Translations under genes and position numbers: made by a program
Shown: in pieces, positions 1 to 8,876 of the stretch
How the letters are laid out: each line of letters opens with the position of its first letter
Position numbering within the stretch: position 1 is the stretch's first letter
NCBI RefSeq assembly: GCF_032144095.1
Contig: NZ_JAVSNJ010000003.1
Location: 180,971-244,970, forward strand
Direction: 5' to 3'
DNA from: Sphaerochaeta sp032144095
GTDB taxonomy: Bacteria; Spirochaetota; Spirochaetia; Sphaerochaetales; Sphaerochaetaceae
Length of the DNA: 64,000 nt
Notes under the pieces: model-generated
What the model was told of the DNA's origin: nothing
The model's database searches: none
The model's input: only the letters and a program-made list of their open reading frames with translations

Positions 1-2
1 CC

Positions 3-2351
3 ATCCGGTTGGAGGACGTGGCCACGGTCTCCTATAGGTACCCAAAAGCAAAATATGCGGTAGGTAGTGATGGGCACCCGTTGCTGGTTGTCGACGTGAC
101 CAAACGCAGCGATGGGAACATCGTCAGGATAAACAAGGCCATAAGGGCCCTGCTGGATAAGGAAAGCAAGGAGAGCGGGGAGGCCTTGAGTTTTTCCATC
201 ATCGGTGATGACAGCAGGACAACCCTGGCATCGCTCAATACTGTTGTGCAGAGTGGCATTGGTGGCATCATCATGGCGATTCTGGTCATCATCCTCTTTC
301 TGGGTGACATACGGTCGACCCTCATCATTGCCTTCTCCATACCCCTTTCCCTTTTGTTCTCATTTATTGGTATGCGCCTGATGGGCATCACCATCAACCT
401 GATGAGCCTCTCGGGTCTGGTCGCTGCCCTGGGAATGGTTGTCGATGGTTCCATCGTCATGCTAGAGCAGATATATCGGCACTACCGGACAGGGGAGCTA
501 TCCGTAATGGCTAGCATCGACAAGGCGAGCGATGAGGTGGGCTCGCCCATCCTGGCCTCAACCCTCACCACTGTAGTGGTATTCATTCCGATTTCAATGC
601 TCAGCGGTATCATCGGCATGATTTTCAAGGATATCGCCCTCACCCTGATCCTCGCCCTTGCCGGCTCCTTTCTTGTTGCAGTGGTATTTGTTCCCTTCTT
701 TGCAAGGCTCTTGTTGCGCCCGACCCCTCCCAAGCAGAAAAACAGGGCCTTCATCCGCATGCTCTCCTCTGTCGAGAGGCGCTATACCCAGGCCTTGGAT
801 TGGAGCCTTTCCCATAGCTCCTTTATCCTGGTCATCTGCCTGAGCATCCTGGTCCTCACAGCCTTTACCATCACCAAGCTTGGCTTTACCTTCCTGCCTT
901 CGACCGATAACAGCGAGCTCTATGTACAGATGGAGTTTCCCCAAGGCTATAGCCTGGATGAGACGAGGGCGAGAAGCAACCAGATCGAGGCTATCATCCG
1001 TAGTGAAGTCAGCGAAGTTTCTGACATCGTCACCTATGCTGGCCTGAGTGACTTCACCCTTGGGGTAGGAAGTGCAAACCTAGCCTACTCCAGGGTGGTC
1101 CTGGTCCCTGTAGCCCAACGTGATCGTGGGGTGCATGAGATAATCCTGGCTGTGCAAAAGGCCATAGCCCTACAGGTCCCTGATGTCACCATCAGGATAG
1201 AGAACGGTGGCTTTGACAAGCTTCTGGGCTTTGTGACCGGAGGGGGCGGCTATGGCATCACCCTCGTCAGTGAGGACGTTGACCTGCTGCTCAGGGAAGC
1301 AAAGCGAATCCAGGACCATCTTGGGCAGGACAAGGCTGTGGTGTCGACCAGGGTGGATACCTCCTTCGATGCAAACCAACTGGTATTGGCGATGGACCGT
1401 GACAGCCTCAACAGGCTCGGGATCAACAGCTATGAGGCGGGCCTTACCAACAGGATCCTGGTCGAGGGGATGGAGGTCTCCACATTTTCCGATACCAGTG
1501 GGAACCGGTACCCCATCATCCTGGGCAGTGACGTGACGGACAACCCCTTCAGTGAGGATACCCTCAATGCGATTACCCTCTACTCCCTTGCAGGAAAGCC
1601 GATACGGCTCTCCTCGGTTGCCAAGCTGGAGGTCCAGCCAAGCCTCAGTGAGATCAACCACACGGATAGGGCCAAGACCATAACAATTGGTGCTTCCCTG
1701 GTTAGTGAGGATACCTCTCTGGTCTCCCAACGCATGAACGACTACCTTGTTGCAGAACCGTTGGCTGAGGGGGTGAGCAGCATGGCTGCAGGAGTGCTCG
1801 AGCTCATAGGAGAGTCCCTTCCTCCTTTCCTCACTGCCATGCTCATCGCCTGGTTCCTCGTCTATACCGTGATGGTCATCCAGTTTGAGAGGTTCCGCCA
1901 GCCTGCGATCATCATCGTCTCCATCCCGTTCTGCATCATCGGTGTCGTTCTTGGGCTCCTTGCCTTTGGCTCAACCCTCAGCATTGTCTCCTTGTTGGGC
2001 ATCATTGCCTTGGGCGGCATAGTGGTGAACAACGGCATCATCCTCATCGACTACGTAAACTTGCTGCGTAGGGGGCAAGAGGGTGAGGAGAGTGAGGGCA
2101 GCTTGCTCAAGGCCATCACCGAAGGGAGTGCAACCCGGCTTAGGCCCATATTCATGACCACCATCACCACGATGCTGGGCGTGCTTCCCATGGCTTTCGC
2201 CACAGGGGAGGGTGCTGAGATCTACGCACCCTTGGGGCAGGCCATCGCAGGAGGGCTGTTTACCTCCACCCTGATAACGCTTTTCATCATCCCAGTCCTC
2301 TACTACCGAAGTGAGAGACGTCTCATACGCAGAAAGGTTGGCAAGCTATGA
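3..2351 (+). CDS. RND-family efflux transporter (AcrB/HAE1 type), 5' part outside window
   Basis: Inner-membrane proton-driven RND pump subunit. The reading frame is open to the left edge and its first residues (I-R-L-E-D-V-A-T-V) are internal to the family, so about 250 N-terminal residues of a usual 1000-1050 lie outside the window. Visible are the TM bundle after the first periplasmic half, the second large periplasmic domain, and the C-terminal helices ending near G-G-I-V-V-N-N-G-I. The TM4 proton-relay motif reads V-V-D-G where AcrB has D-D, so only the first Asp is kept. The stop overlaps the start of a TolC-like gene by four bases (ATGA), so pump and outer-membrane channel are co-translated. 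Substrate cannot be read from the sequence; antibiotic, dye or lipid export are all possible. Confidence 0.93.
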   Translation: MRLEDVATVSYRYPKAKYAVGSDGHPLLVVDVTKRSDGNIVRINKAIRALLDKESKESGEALSFSIIGDDSRTTLASLNTVVQSGIGGIIMAILVIILFLGDIRSTLIIAFSIPLSLLFSFIGMRLMGITINLMSLSGLVAALGMVVDGSIVMLEQIYRHYRTGELSVMASIDKASDEVGSPILASTLTTVVVFIPISMLSGIIGMIFKDIALTLILALAGSFLVAVVFVPFFARLLLRPTPPKQKNRAFIRMLSSVERRYTQALDWSLSHSSFILVICLSILVLTAFTITKLGFTFLPSTDNSELYVQMEFPQGYSLDETRARSNQIEAIIRSEVSEVSDIVTYAGLSDFTLGVGSANLAYSRVVLVPVAQRDRGVHEIILAVQKAIALQVPDVTIRIENGGFDKLLGFVTGGGGYGITLVSEDVDLLLREAKRIQDHLGQDKAVVSTRVDTSFDANQLVLAMDRDSLNRLGINSYEAGLTNRILVEGMEVSTFSDTSGNRYPIILGSDVTDNPFSEDTLNAITLYSLAGKPIRLSSVAKLEVQPSLSEINHTDRAKTITIGASLVSEDTSLVSQRMNDYLVAEPLAEGVSSMAAGVLELIGESLPPFLTAMLIAWFLVYTVMVIQFERFRQPAIIIVSIPFCIIGVVLGLLAFGSTLSIVSLLGIIALGGIVVNNGIILIDYVNLLRRGQEGEESEGSLLKAITEGSATRLRPIFMTTITTMLGVLPMAFATGEGAEIYAPLGQAIAGGLFTSTLITLFIIPVLYYRSERRLIRRKVGKL

Positions 2352-3697
2352 ACAAAAAACCTCTTATTTTGATGATTTCTCTCTTGTTGAGCTCACTGTT
2401 GGTATCGGCAGCGAGTTATACCGAGCCCGACCTCAAGGCTCTGCTGCTCTCCAACAACCTCAAGCTCAAACAGGCTATAAGCGAACAGGACCTCTCCACA
2501 CTCGAAGTAAAGGATGCGAAGGCAGGGTATGGACCGACAGTCGACCTGGAGGTCAGCGGGACATACCTGGCAAACCCCATGGACACCCTCTCCTTCGAAC
2601 TCCCTTTCCCCTTAGGAAGCTCGACACCTGTAACCATCGATACAGGGCTGACCAATACCCTCTACAACTTCTCCCTTACCCTTACCCAGCCACTATGGAC
2701 CTGGGGCAAACTGAAGAATGGGGTGGCGATGACCGAAAAACTTGTCCAGATTCGCCAGGCCCAAAGGTTTGCCTTGCAGAAATCCCTGCTCTCCGAGCTC
2801 TCCAGCCGCCTCTATGCCCATCACTATCTGCTTGCCATGGAAGGCCTGTTCGATGAGGAGCAAAAGCTTGCCCAGACTCTGGTAACCTTGGCTGAAGAGG
2901 GGGTCTCCAATGGGATGCTCCTCAAGGAGGAGGCTCTCTCTGCCAAGGTATCGCTTAGGCAGATTGCCTTGGCAAAAACCCAGGTAGCCAACCAGAGGCA
3001 GCAACAACGCAGGGCGATAGCGAACCTGTGCAACATCACCATTGATGAGGATGACGAACTGGTAGGGGAACTTGACCAGGAGCAGCTTCGCTCCCTGCTC
3101 TCCTATGACCTGAAGACCCTGCAGGCTCTGGCAACGGCAAAAAGCCAGGAGCAGGTTCGCATCGCAAATTTGATGACCGATCTTGCCGCCCTCGCTTCTT
3201 CTGTTGCAGAAGGCTCTCTCTACTGGAAGCCCGATATGGCCATGCAGGTATCGCTAGGCTACGGTGGGTCAAAATTCCTTTTTGTCGAACGGGATGACTA
3301 CACTTTCAATGTCTCTGTAGGAATGAAGAGTACCATCTACGATGGGGGGAAGAAATTCCATGAGGTGAGCCGTAAGGCTATCAAGGAAGAGCAGTCATAT
3401 TTTGATAAGGACCAGATGGTCCAGGCCCTTCTCACGCAGGTGGAGGAGGCCTACCTTGCACTCCATCTGGCTGACGAGAGCCTTGCATATCTGAGCCTCA
3501 AGAGGGAAGCTGCCCTCTCTGAAGGAGAGCAGAAGAGGCTATTGTTTGTCAGTGGCTATGGCTATGAAGCAGACCTGGTCAAGGCCGAGCTGGCGAGGGT
3601 GGCGATCGAATGTGAGATGGAGCAGCAGTGGCTCGCCTATACCGGGGCCTTCGCCACGATTACCTATCTTTGTGGGTTGGAAAATAGGCTGTTGTAA
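2348..3697 (+). CDS. TolC-family outer-membrane efflux protein
   Basis: Outer-membrane channel expected to dock on the RND pump encoded immediately upstream, with which it shares an ATGA stop/start overlap. The 449-residue product starts with a Lys-Lys n-region and a hydrophobic core (LILMISLLLSSLLVSA), a good signal peptide cut near residue 22. The rest has the two internally similar, Leu/Ala/Glu/Gln-rich helical halves of the OEP family, with long coiled-coil stretches near residues 140-230 and 340-430. No periplasmic adaptor gene is seen in the window; it may lie upstream of the RND gene. Family assignment is firm, partner inferred from context. Confidence 0.9.
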   Translation: MNKKPLILMISLLLSSLLVSAASYTEPDLKALLLSNNLKLKQAISEQDLSTLEVKDAKAGYGPTVDLEVSGTYLANPMDTLSFELPFPLGSSTPVTIDTGLTNTLYNFSLTLTQPLWTWGKLKNGVAMTEKLVQIRQAQRFALQKSLLSELSSRLYAHHYLLAMEGLFDEEQKLAQTLVTLAEEGVSNGMLLKEEALSAKVSLRQIALAKTQVANQRQQQRRAIANLCNITIDEDDELVGELDQEQLRSLLSYDLKTLQALATAKSQEQVRIANLMTDLAALASSVAEGSLYWKPDMAMQVSLGYGGSKFLFVERDDYTFNVSVGMKSTIYDGGKKFHEVSRKAIKEEQSYFDKDQMVQALLTQVEEAYLALHLADESLAYLSLKREAALSEGEQKRLLFVSGYGYEADLVKAELARVAIECEMEQQWLAYTGAFATITYLCGLENRLL

Positions 3698-3706
3698 TGG
3701 TATAGT
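3677..3706 (+). promoter_or_regulatory. Predicted promoter for a leaderless mRNA (cysteine desulfidase-like gene)
   Basis: TTGGAA at 3677-3682 and TATAGT at 3701-3706 are separated by 18 bases. Six bases follow before the ATG at 3713, so the expected +1 is the A of the start codon. No Shine-Dalgarno sequence precedes the ATG. Confidence 0.6.
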
Positions 3707-3712
3707 CATGGA

Positions 3713-4987
3713 ATGGACAGATTCCTTGAACTGCTGAAAAAAGAGATGAGGCCCGCCATGGGCTGTACGGAACCGGCGGCTTCGGCCCTGGCAGGGGCGA
3801 AGGCAGGAGAGCTGCTTGGGACCATCCCTACCTCAGTCGAGGTGGTTACCAGCCGGGACATGGTCAAGAATGCCATGGGAGTAGGGCTTCCCAACTGCTC
3901 GTTGAAGGGCATCCAGGCAGCGGTTGCCCTCGGGGTGTGCGGAGGCTCGGTCGATAAGGGGTTGAGCATCCTCAGCGAGATAGGGCAGGAGCAACTTAGG
4001 TGTGCTAGTGCCCTTCAGGTTTCCCTGAAGATCAGCGTCGATGTCCCCTCCCTCTACATAAAGGTCAGTGCCACCAACGGAAAGAGTTCATCAGTAGCCA
4101 TCATAAGCGGCGAGCATGACCGGTTCAGCTATCTGGAAAAGGATGGGGTAGAACTGCTCTCCCTTCCGGTGGACAACTGCAGCTCCGTGTTGGAAGAGGC
4201 TGATGAGGATGTCATCGGCAAGGCCACCCTGGCCTCGCTTCTGGCATATGCCAACGAGGCTCCACCAGAAGCCATCCAGCTCTGTCTCGATGCCAAGGAT
4301 ACCAACCTGGTGATCGCAGAGCATGCGGTACGGCATGAGTATGGGCTCTCTGTCGGCAGGATCGCCTCAGAAGGGCTGAACCATGAACCCCGCAGCCTCA
4401 CTGAGGCCTTCAGCCTGGCCTCAGCCCTTGCCGCCGCTGCTAGCGACGCCAGGATGGCTGGCTGTCCCCTTCCTGTCATCATCAACAGCGGCAGTGGCAA
4501 TCAGGGCATTACCCTGACGGTTCCCTTGGCTGTCGTCGCCTCCTATCTGAAGAGTAGCGACGAGAAGCTGGGTAGGGCCTTGGTTCTCAGCGAACTTGTC
4601 GGGCTCTCCCTCACTGCCCGGAAGAACCGGCTCAGCGCCCTCTGCGGTGCCTTTACCGCTTCCATTGGGACGGCCTGTGGCCTTGTCTACCTGCTCGATG
4701 GCGACCTCCCTGTCATGGACCGCGCGATAAACACCATGATCGGGAACTTGACCGGCATCATCTGTGACGGGGCAAAGATGACCTGCGCCCTTAAGATATA
4801 CTCCTGTGTGGAAGCTGCAAACCTTGCTTGCAAGCTTGCCTTCAGGGGGTATTCGCCAGGCAATGAGAGTGGCATCGTAGGGAATACCAGCTTGGAAAGC
4901 ATGGATTTCCTCTCCAGGATCAGCCGCGAAGGAATGGAGGAGACCGACAAGACGATCCTCTCCATCATGTTGGGAAAACAAAGATGA
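3713..4987 (+). CDS. cyuA: L-cysteine desulfidase-like / UPF0597 (CyuA/YhaM) family protein
   Basis: 424 residues, full length for the UPF0597 family. Characterised members are oxygen-sensitive iron-sulfur enzymes that degrade L-cysteine to pyruvate, ammonia and sulfide. The N-terminal signature G-C-T-E-P-A-A holds Cys18, and a second signature C-D-G-A-K-M-T-C holds Cys351 and Cys358. These match the cysteines expected to bind the cluster. The fold is shared with the serine dehydratase alpha chain, so serine is a possible alternative substrate. The gene overlaps a downstream exonuclease gene by four bases. The ATG at 3713 is chosen because a -10 box ends six bases before it; the ATG at 3708 is out of frame. 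Confidence 0.82.
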   Translation: MDRFLELLKKEMRPAMGCTEPAASALAGAKAGELLGTIPTSVEVVTSRDMVKNAMGVGLPNCSLKGIQAAVALGVCGGSVDKGLSILSEIGQEQLRCASALQVSLKISVDVPSLYIKVSATNGKSSSVAIISGEHDRFSYLEKDGVELLSLPVDNCSSVLEEADEDVIGKATLASLLAYANEAPPEAIQLCLDAKDTNLVIAEHAVRHEYGLSVGRIASEGLNHEPRSLTEAFSLASALAAAASDARMAGCPLPVIINSGSGNQGITLTVPLAVVASYLKSSDEKLGRALVLSELVGLSLTARKNRLSALCGAFTASIGTACGLVYLLDGDLPVMDRAINTMIGNLTGIICDGAKMTCALKIYSCVEAANLACKLAFRGYSPGNESGIVGNTSLESMDFLSRISREGMEETDKTILSIMLGKQR

Positions 4988-5574
4988 ACTATGTAGCAAT
5001 AGATTTTGAGACTGCAAACAGCTATGCAGGTGGGGCCTGTGCTGTTGCCCTGGCCCGTTTTGATGAAGAGGGGACGTTGCTGGATACCTACTACTCCCTC
5101 ATACACCCCAAGCACCCCTATTTCGACCCTGGGATGAGTGCCGTGCATAAGCTCAAGGATGAGGACTGCCTCGCTGCCCCCGAATTTGACCAGCTTTGGC
5201 CTGCAATGAGGAGTTTCATCGGACGGGACATCCTTGTCGCCCACAATGCTGTCTTCGACATGGGTGTGCTCAAAGGGTGTTTTGAGTCCTATGACCTGGA
5301 GGCAAAAGCCACCTCCTATTTCTGTACCTACACCATAGCCCGCAAGGTGTGGCCGAAGATGCTCAGCTACAAGCTGACCTACCTTTGCGACCACTTCGGC
5401 ATGGAGTACCAGGCCCACTACGCCCTTGATGACGCTGTCATGTGCGGCAAGCTGTTTGGCAAGCAGTGCTATGGCAACCTCAACGACCTATTGAGTTTGC
5501 GGAGGTTCCTTATTACCAAGGGCATCGAGCCCAAGGTTATTGAGCATCAGCAAAAAGAACTCTTTTTCCTATAA
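4984..5574 (+). CDS. DEDDh 3'-5' exonuclease, DnaQ/epsilon-like
   Basis: 196-residue single-domain exonuclease of the DnaQ superfamily. ExoI motif D7-F-E9 is at the N terminus, ExoII is around H-N-A-V-F-D near residue 89, and ExoIII has His and Asp in H-Y-A-L-D-D near residue 143. This gives the full DEDDh set. It is too short for PolC or a UvrC-fused form and lacks a polymerase-binding tail that I can recognise, so a DNA or RNA processing or proofreading role is the most that can be said. It starts in an ATGA overlap with the desulfidase-like gene. Its last 38 bases overlap the end of the convergent PAP2 gene. Confidence 0.85.
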   Translation: MNYVAIDFETANSYAGGACAVALARFDEEGTLLDTYYSLIHPKHPYFDPGMSAVHKLKDEDCLAAPEFDQLWPAMRSFIGRDILVAHNAVFDMGVLKGCFESYDLEAKATSYFCTYTIARKVWPKMLSYKLTYLCDHFGMEYQAHYALDDAVMCGKLFGKQCYGNLNDLLSLRRFLITKGIEPKVIEHQQKELFFL

Positions 5575-6433
5575 GCGGGAAGAGCCCGGTTGCCCAGAAT
5601 CCCAGGAATGCATAGCGGACGAAGGAGCCTATATAGTAGGCGGCTTCAGGGATGATGGTCTTCAGCGCCATGACGGCGACAACTACCACCATGCCGATCG
5701 CAAAGCGCACTATTTTCTTCGGCATGGTCGCTTCGGTCGAGTAGTTGACCTTCTTGACCTCCAGGGCAAAGCCAAGGTAGCCGCCACCTGAGAGTGCGAG
5801 GGTCTTCATGAGGTCGGAAAAAGCAACCTGGTCAACGGAATTCATGTTGAGCAGGATTGCCATTCCCAGGCCCAGGACAAAGGTAATGACCCCTACGACA
5901 AGGGAGAAGCGGTATCGCTTATCCTTGTCCTCATAGAGGGCACTGAGCCTGTTGTAGGCCAGCATGGTGATTGCGACTCCCAATACCAACCCCCCAAAGA
6001 CATCAATGGGCCAGTGGACTCCCAGATAGAGTCGGCTTATTCCGACAAGCGCTATCATGAATGCACAGAAGATGCTGAGAGGCCGTCTCTTGAAGGCTCG
6101 TGCGACAGCGCTGTAAAAGGAAGCGGCTGTTGTGGTGTGTCCGGAAGGGAAGGAGTATCCGGTTGCAGTGGCCAGGCGCTTTCCCTGGATGCTGGATAGT
6201 ACCTGGAAGGGTCTAGGGGCCCTGACGATTGCCTTGAGCAGGCCCATGCTCATCACCGAGAAGAGCATGGAGGAACAGATGGAGAAGCCCTTGTTCTTGT
6301 CATGATTCCACAGGATGTAGAGGATGACGGCGATTACAAAGGTCTGTTCTCCAACAGCCGATGCGAAATTGGCAAAGCTGTCCAGAAATGGTGTACCGAT
6401 GTTCTGGAAAAAGATCAAAATGGATTCTTGCAT
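5537..6433 (-). CDS. PAP2-superfamily membrane phosphatase
   Basis: 298-residue integral membrane phosphatase (phosphatidic acid, undecaprenyl pyrophosphate or similar lipid phosphate). All three PAP2 signatures are present: K-A-I-V-R-A-P-R-P (KX6RP), P-S-G-H, and S-R-L-Y-L-G-V-H-W-P-I-D (SRX5HX3D). Six or more hydrophobic helices follow, with an extra C-terminal membrane region beyond the core domain. The start at 6433 has AGGAG seven bases upstream; the frame is open further upstream, but without a site. Monocistronic and convergent with the exonuclease gene. Sphingolipid or sugar-phosphate phosphatase roles cannot be excluded. Confidence 0.88.
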   Translation of the reverse strand: MQESILIFFQNIGTPFLDSFANFASAVGEQTFVIAVILYILWNHDKNKGFSICSSMLFSVMSMGLLKAIVRAPRPFQVLSSIQGKRLATATGYSFPSGHTTTAASFYSAVARAFKRRPLSIFCAFMIALVGISRLYLGVHWPIDVFGGLVLGVAITMLAYNRLSALYEDKDKRYRFSLVVGVITFVLGLGMAILLNMNSVDQVAFSDLMKTLALSGGGYLGFALEVKKVNYSTEATMPKKIVRFAIGMVVVVAVMALKTIIPEAAYYIGSFVRYAFLGFWATGLFPLIGKRVLFADAQ

Positions 6434-6593
6434 GGGTGGCTCCTCATGTTTGAGTATACGCAAGCAAGGTTGGGCTTGCAAGAAGAAAGCTGATCGACCC
6501 TTCAGGCAGGTGCGCTTCCGATCGCCATTCTGTTTTGTTTTGGTGGCAATTCTCGCTCTCATGCAAATTTCTGGAGTTTTTTTCTAGGGGTTG

Positions 6594-6622
6594 TTGACAA
6601 AACTACTGCGATATTGTAGCTT
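6594..6622 (+). promoter_or_regulatory. Promoter of tRNA-Asp
   Basis: A perfect -35 (TTGACA, 6594-6599), 17-base spacer and TAGCTT (6617-6622) lie 12 bases upstream of the tRNA 5' end. Confidence 0.7.
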
Positions 6623-6634
6623 GCTACTTGCTAC

Positions 6635-6708
6635 GAGGGCGTAGCGAAGCTGGTTATCGCGACGGCCTGTCACGCCGTAGATCGCGGGTTCGATCCCCGT
6701 CGCTCTCG
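6635..6708 (+). tRNA. tRNA-Asp (anticodon GTC)
   Basis: Cloverleaf folds by eye: acceptor GAGGGCG/CGCTCTC with one G-U pair, D stem GCGA/TCGC with loop AGCTGGTTA, anticodon stem ACGGC/GCCGT around loop CTGTCAC, five-base variable loop, and T stem GCGGG/CCCGT with loop TTCGATC. Discriminator G73 is the Asp identity base. The 3' CCA is not encoded (CTT follows), so it must be added after transcription. 74 nt. Confidence 0.95.
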
Positions 6709-6715
6709 CTTGTTG

Positions 6716-6741
6716 AACCGCCTTGGAATTCCAAGGCGGTT
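6716..6741 (+). terminator. Perfect palindrome, terminator of tRNA-Asp
   Basis: A 26-base perfect inverted repeat centred on GGAATTCC, eight bases after the tRNA, can form a 13-bp GC-rich hairpin. It is followed only by TCTTGT, a weak U-tract. It separates the tRNA from mnmA and probably ends or attenuates tRNA transcription. Confidence 0.6.
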
Positions 6742-6781
6742 CTTGTATACTTAACCCCCTGACACTTTTTTTGGAGGTACC

Positions 6782-7852
6782 ATGAGAGTACTGATAGGGA
6801 TGAGCGGAGGCATCGATTCCACGGTGGCCGCTTACCTACTGAAAGAGAGCGGGCATGAGGTTGTTGGAGTCACCATGACGGTCTGGAATAACCGTACTGA
6901 CCTTCCTGCCCCCAAGCAGTCCAACTCCTGTTTTGCCCCTGACAAGACAAAAGACCTTGAGAAGATCAAGGACATCTGCTCCCGCATCGGCATCGAGCAC
7001 CAGACCCTCGACCTGAGTGACCTGTATGAACGGGTGGTCCTGAAGAACTTCAACGATGAATATATGAGTGGCAGGACTCCCAACCCATGCATCTGGTGCA
7101 ACTCGAAGATCAAATTCGGCGCGATGGTCGACTATGCCCGGGAGAAGGGCCTTGTCTTCGACAAGTTCGCAACCGGCCACTATGCCCGGATTGTGGAAAA
7201 AAATGGAAGGTATGCCATCTCGATGGCTGAGGACCTGAAGAAGGACCAGTCCTACTTTTTGTACCGCCTCACCCAGCAGCAGCTTGCAACGACGCTCTTT
7301 CCGCTTGGGGGAATGCACAAGGACGAAGTCCGGGCGATCGACGAAGAGCAGGGTTTTCATGTGGTGCACGAGCAGGAGAGCCAGGACTTCTATGGTGGCG
7401 ACTACTCCGACCTTCTTGAGGTCAGCAGCAAGAGTGGCAACATCGTCGACCTTGAGGGAAAAATCCTCGGTACCCATGAGGGGATCTGGCACTATACGAT
7501 AGGCCAGCGCAAGGGCCTTGGCATTGCTGCCGAGAAGCCCCTCTATGTGCTCGCCCTTAGGGCCGACACCAACGAAGTGGTGGTGGGCTTTGTGGAGCAC
7601 ACCTACAACACCACGGTAACCGCCAGCCAGGTGGTGTGGGGCCTTGAGGGCAACCTTGTGGGCTCTGTGCCCGTCATGGCCAAGATACGGTCCACCGGCT
7701 CTCCCAAGGAAGCTGTGGCACACCAGAACGAGGATGGCTCCATTACGGCAGTCTTTGCCTCGGAGGTGCAGGCTGCAACTGTCGGGCAGTCGCTCGTGCT
7801 CTATAATGGGCCGGTCATTCTCTGCGGGGGAATCATCGAGCGGGTGGAATAA
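6782..7852 (+). CDS. mnmA: tRNA 2-thiouridylase MnmA
   Basis: Adenylates and thiolates U34 of tRNA-Lys, -Glu and -Gln. PP-loop motif S-G-G-I-D-S-T is at residues 8-14. The first catalytic cysteine lies in T-P-N-P-C-I-W-C near residue 105, and T-G-H-Y-A-R follows. The motif that normally carries the second catalytic cysteine (E-S-Q-D-I-C-F) reads E-S-Q-D-F-Y-G-G-D-Y here, so that cysteine is absent. Length (356) is normal. GGAGG lies five bases before the ATG. It follows tRNA-Asp but is separated from it by the palindrome. Sulfur may be transferred by a variant or iron-sulfur-assisted route. Confidence 0.92.
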   Translation: MRVLIGMSGGIDSTVAAYLLKESGHEVVGVTMTVWNNRTDLPAPKQSNSCFAPDKTKDLEKIKDICSRIGIEHQTLDLSDLYERVVLKNFNDEYMSGRTPNPCIWCNSKIKFGAMVDYAREKGLVFDKFATGHYARIVEKNGRYAISMAEDLKKDQSYFLYRLTQQQLATTLFPLGGMHKDEVRAIDEEQGFHVVHEQESQDFYGGDYSDLLEVSSKSGNIVDLEGKILGTHEGIWHYTIGQRKGLGIAAEKPLYVLALRADTNEVVVGFVEHTYNTTVTASQVVWGLEGNLVGSVPVMAKIRSTGSPKEAVAHQNEDGSITAVFASEVQAATVGQSLVLYNGPVILCGGIIERVE

Positions 7853-7912
7853 GCAGGCGATTGTATTGCACTGGGTAATTGGGTATGATGGCGATCAGTA
7901 GAGGAGAGAGCG

Positions 7913-8725
7913 ATGAGAGTAATAATTCAAAATGATTATGAGAATCTATCCCTTTGGGCGGCAAGGCACATTGCCAATCGGATCAGGGCCTACAATCCTA
8001 CCCAGGAGAGACCCTTTGTCCTTGGGCTACCCACAGGATCGTCTCCGCTGGGCACCTATGCAGAGCTCATCAGGCTCAACAAGGAAGGCTATGTCTCCTT
8101 TGCACATGTGGTGACCTTCAACATGGACGAGTATGTCGGCCTTGCCCGCGACCACGAGCAGAGCTACTACACCTTCATGTGGAACAGTTTCTTCAACCAC
8201 ATCGACATCAAGAGAGAGAACGTACACATCCTCGATGGTATGGCCGCTGACCTGCAGGCTGAATGTGATGCCTACGAGGCTGCCATAGCTTCCTACGGCG
8301 GCATTGAGCTCTTCCTGGGTGGTATCGGCTCTGATGGGCACATCGCGTTCAACGAGCCCTTCTCAAGCCTATCCAGCAAGACACGCATCAAGAGCCTGAC
8401 CTATGATACCAAGGTCATGAACAGCCGGTTCTTTGACAATGACATTTCCAAGGTGCCCTCCACTGCCTTGACGGTAGGGATCAAGACCATCACCGACAGC
8501 AGGGAGGTGGTCATCCTGGTAAATGGCCACAACAAGGCCCTTGCCCTTGAGGCAGCTGTTGAAGGTGGTGTATCGCACCGCTGGACCTGCAGTGCCCTGC
8601 AGCTTCACCCAAGGGCGGTCATCGTCTGTGATGAAAAAGCGTGTGGGGAGCTGAAGGTAAACACCTACAACTACTTCAAGGATATCGAGAGCGATAACCT
8701 TGATGTGAAAAAGATGATCTTCTGA
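7913..8725 (+). CDS. nagB: Glucosamine-6-phosphate deaminase
   Basis: Converts glucosamine 6-phosphate to fructose 6-phosphate and ammonia in amino-sugar catabolism. The 270-residue length matches the family. Signatures are F-N-M-D-E-Y-V-G-L near residue 67-75 and G-G-I-G-S-D-G-H-I-A-F-N-E-P near residue 135-148, with the catalytic Asp and His. GAGGAGAG lies upstream of the ATG. There is no nagA or PTS partner next to it, so it appears to be a stand-alone transcription unit ended by the hairpin at 8751. Confidence 0.95.
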   Translation: MRVIIQNDYENLSLWAARHIANRIRAYNPTQERPFVLGLPTGSSPLGTYAELIRLNKEGYVSFAHVVTFNMDEYVGLARDHEQSYYTFMWNSFFNHIDIKRENVHILDGMAADLQAECDAYEAAIASYGGIELFLGGIGSDGHIAFNEPFSSLSSKTRIKSLTYDTKVMNSRFFDNDISKVPSTALTVGIKTITDSREVVILVNGHNKALALEAAVEGGVSHRWTCSALQLHPRAVIVCDEKACGELKVNTYNYFKDIESDNLDVKKMIF

Positions 8726-8750
8726 CAAACAAGCATGGCTGGAATATCCT

Positions 8751-8800
8751 GAAGCATAGCAAAGAACGGACCCCCTCGGGCCCGTTCTTTGCTATGCTTC
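8751..8800. terminator. Long hairpin between convergent nagB and DUF362 genes
   Basis: A 19-bp perfect stem (GAAGCATAGCAAAGAACGG and its complement) encloses a 12-base loop that can pair further (CCC/GGG). There is no U-run on either side, so it may stop both transcripts by structure or shield 3' ends. Confidence 0.65.
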
Positions 8801-8876
8801 GCATGTAGGTCATTTTTCTGGTCTTCCTGGTTCTTCCGACTATGCCGTTTTTTGTTGGCCTGTGTTTCGGCTTTTC

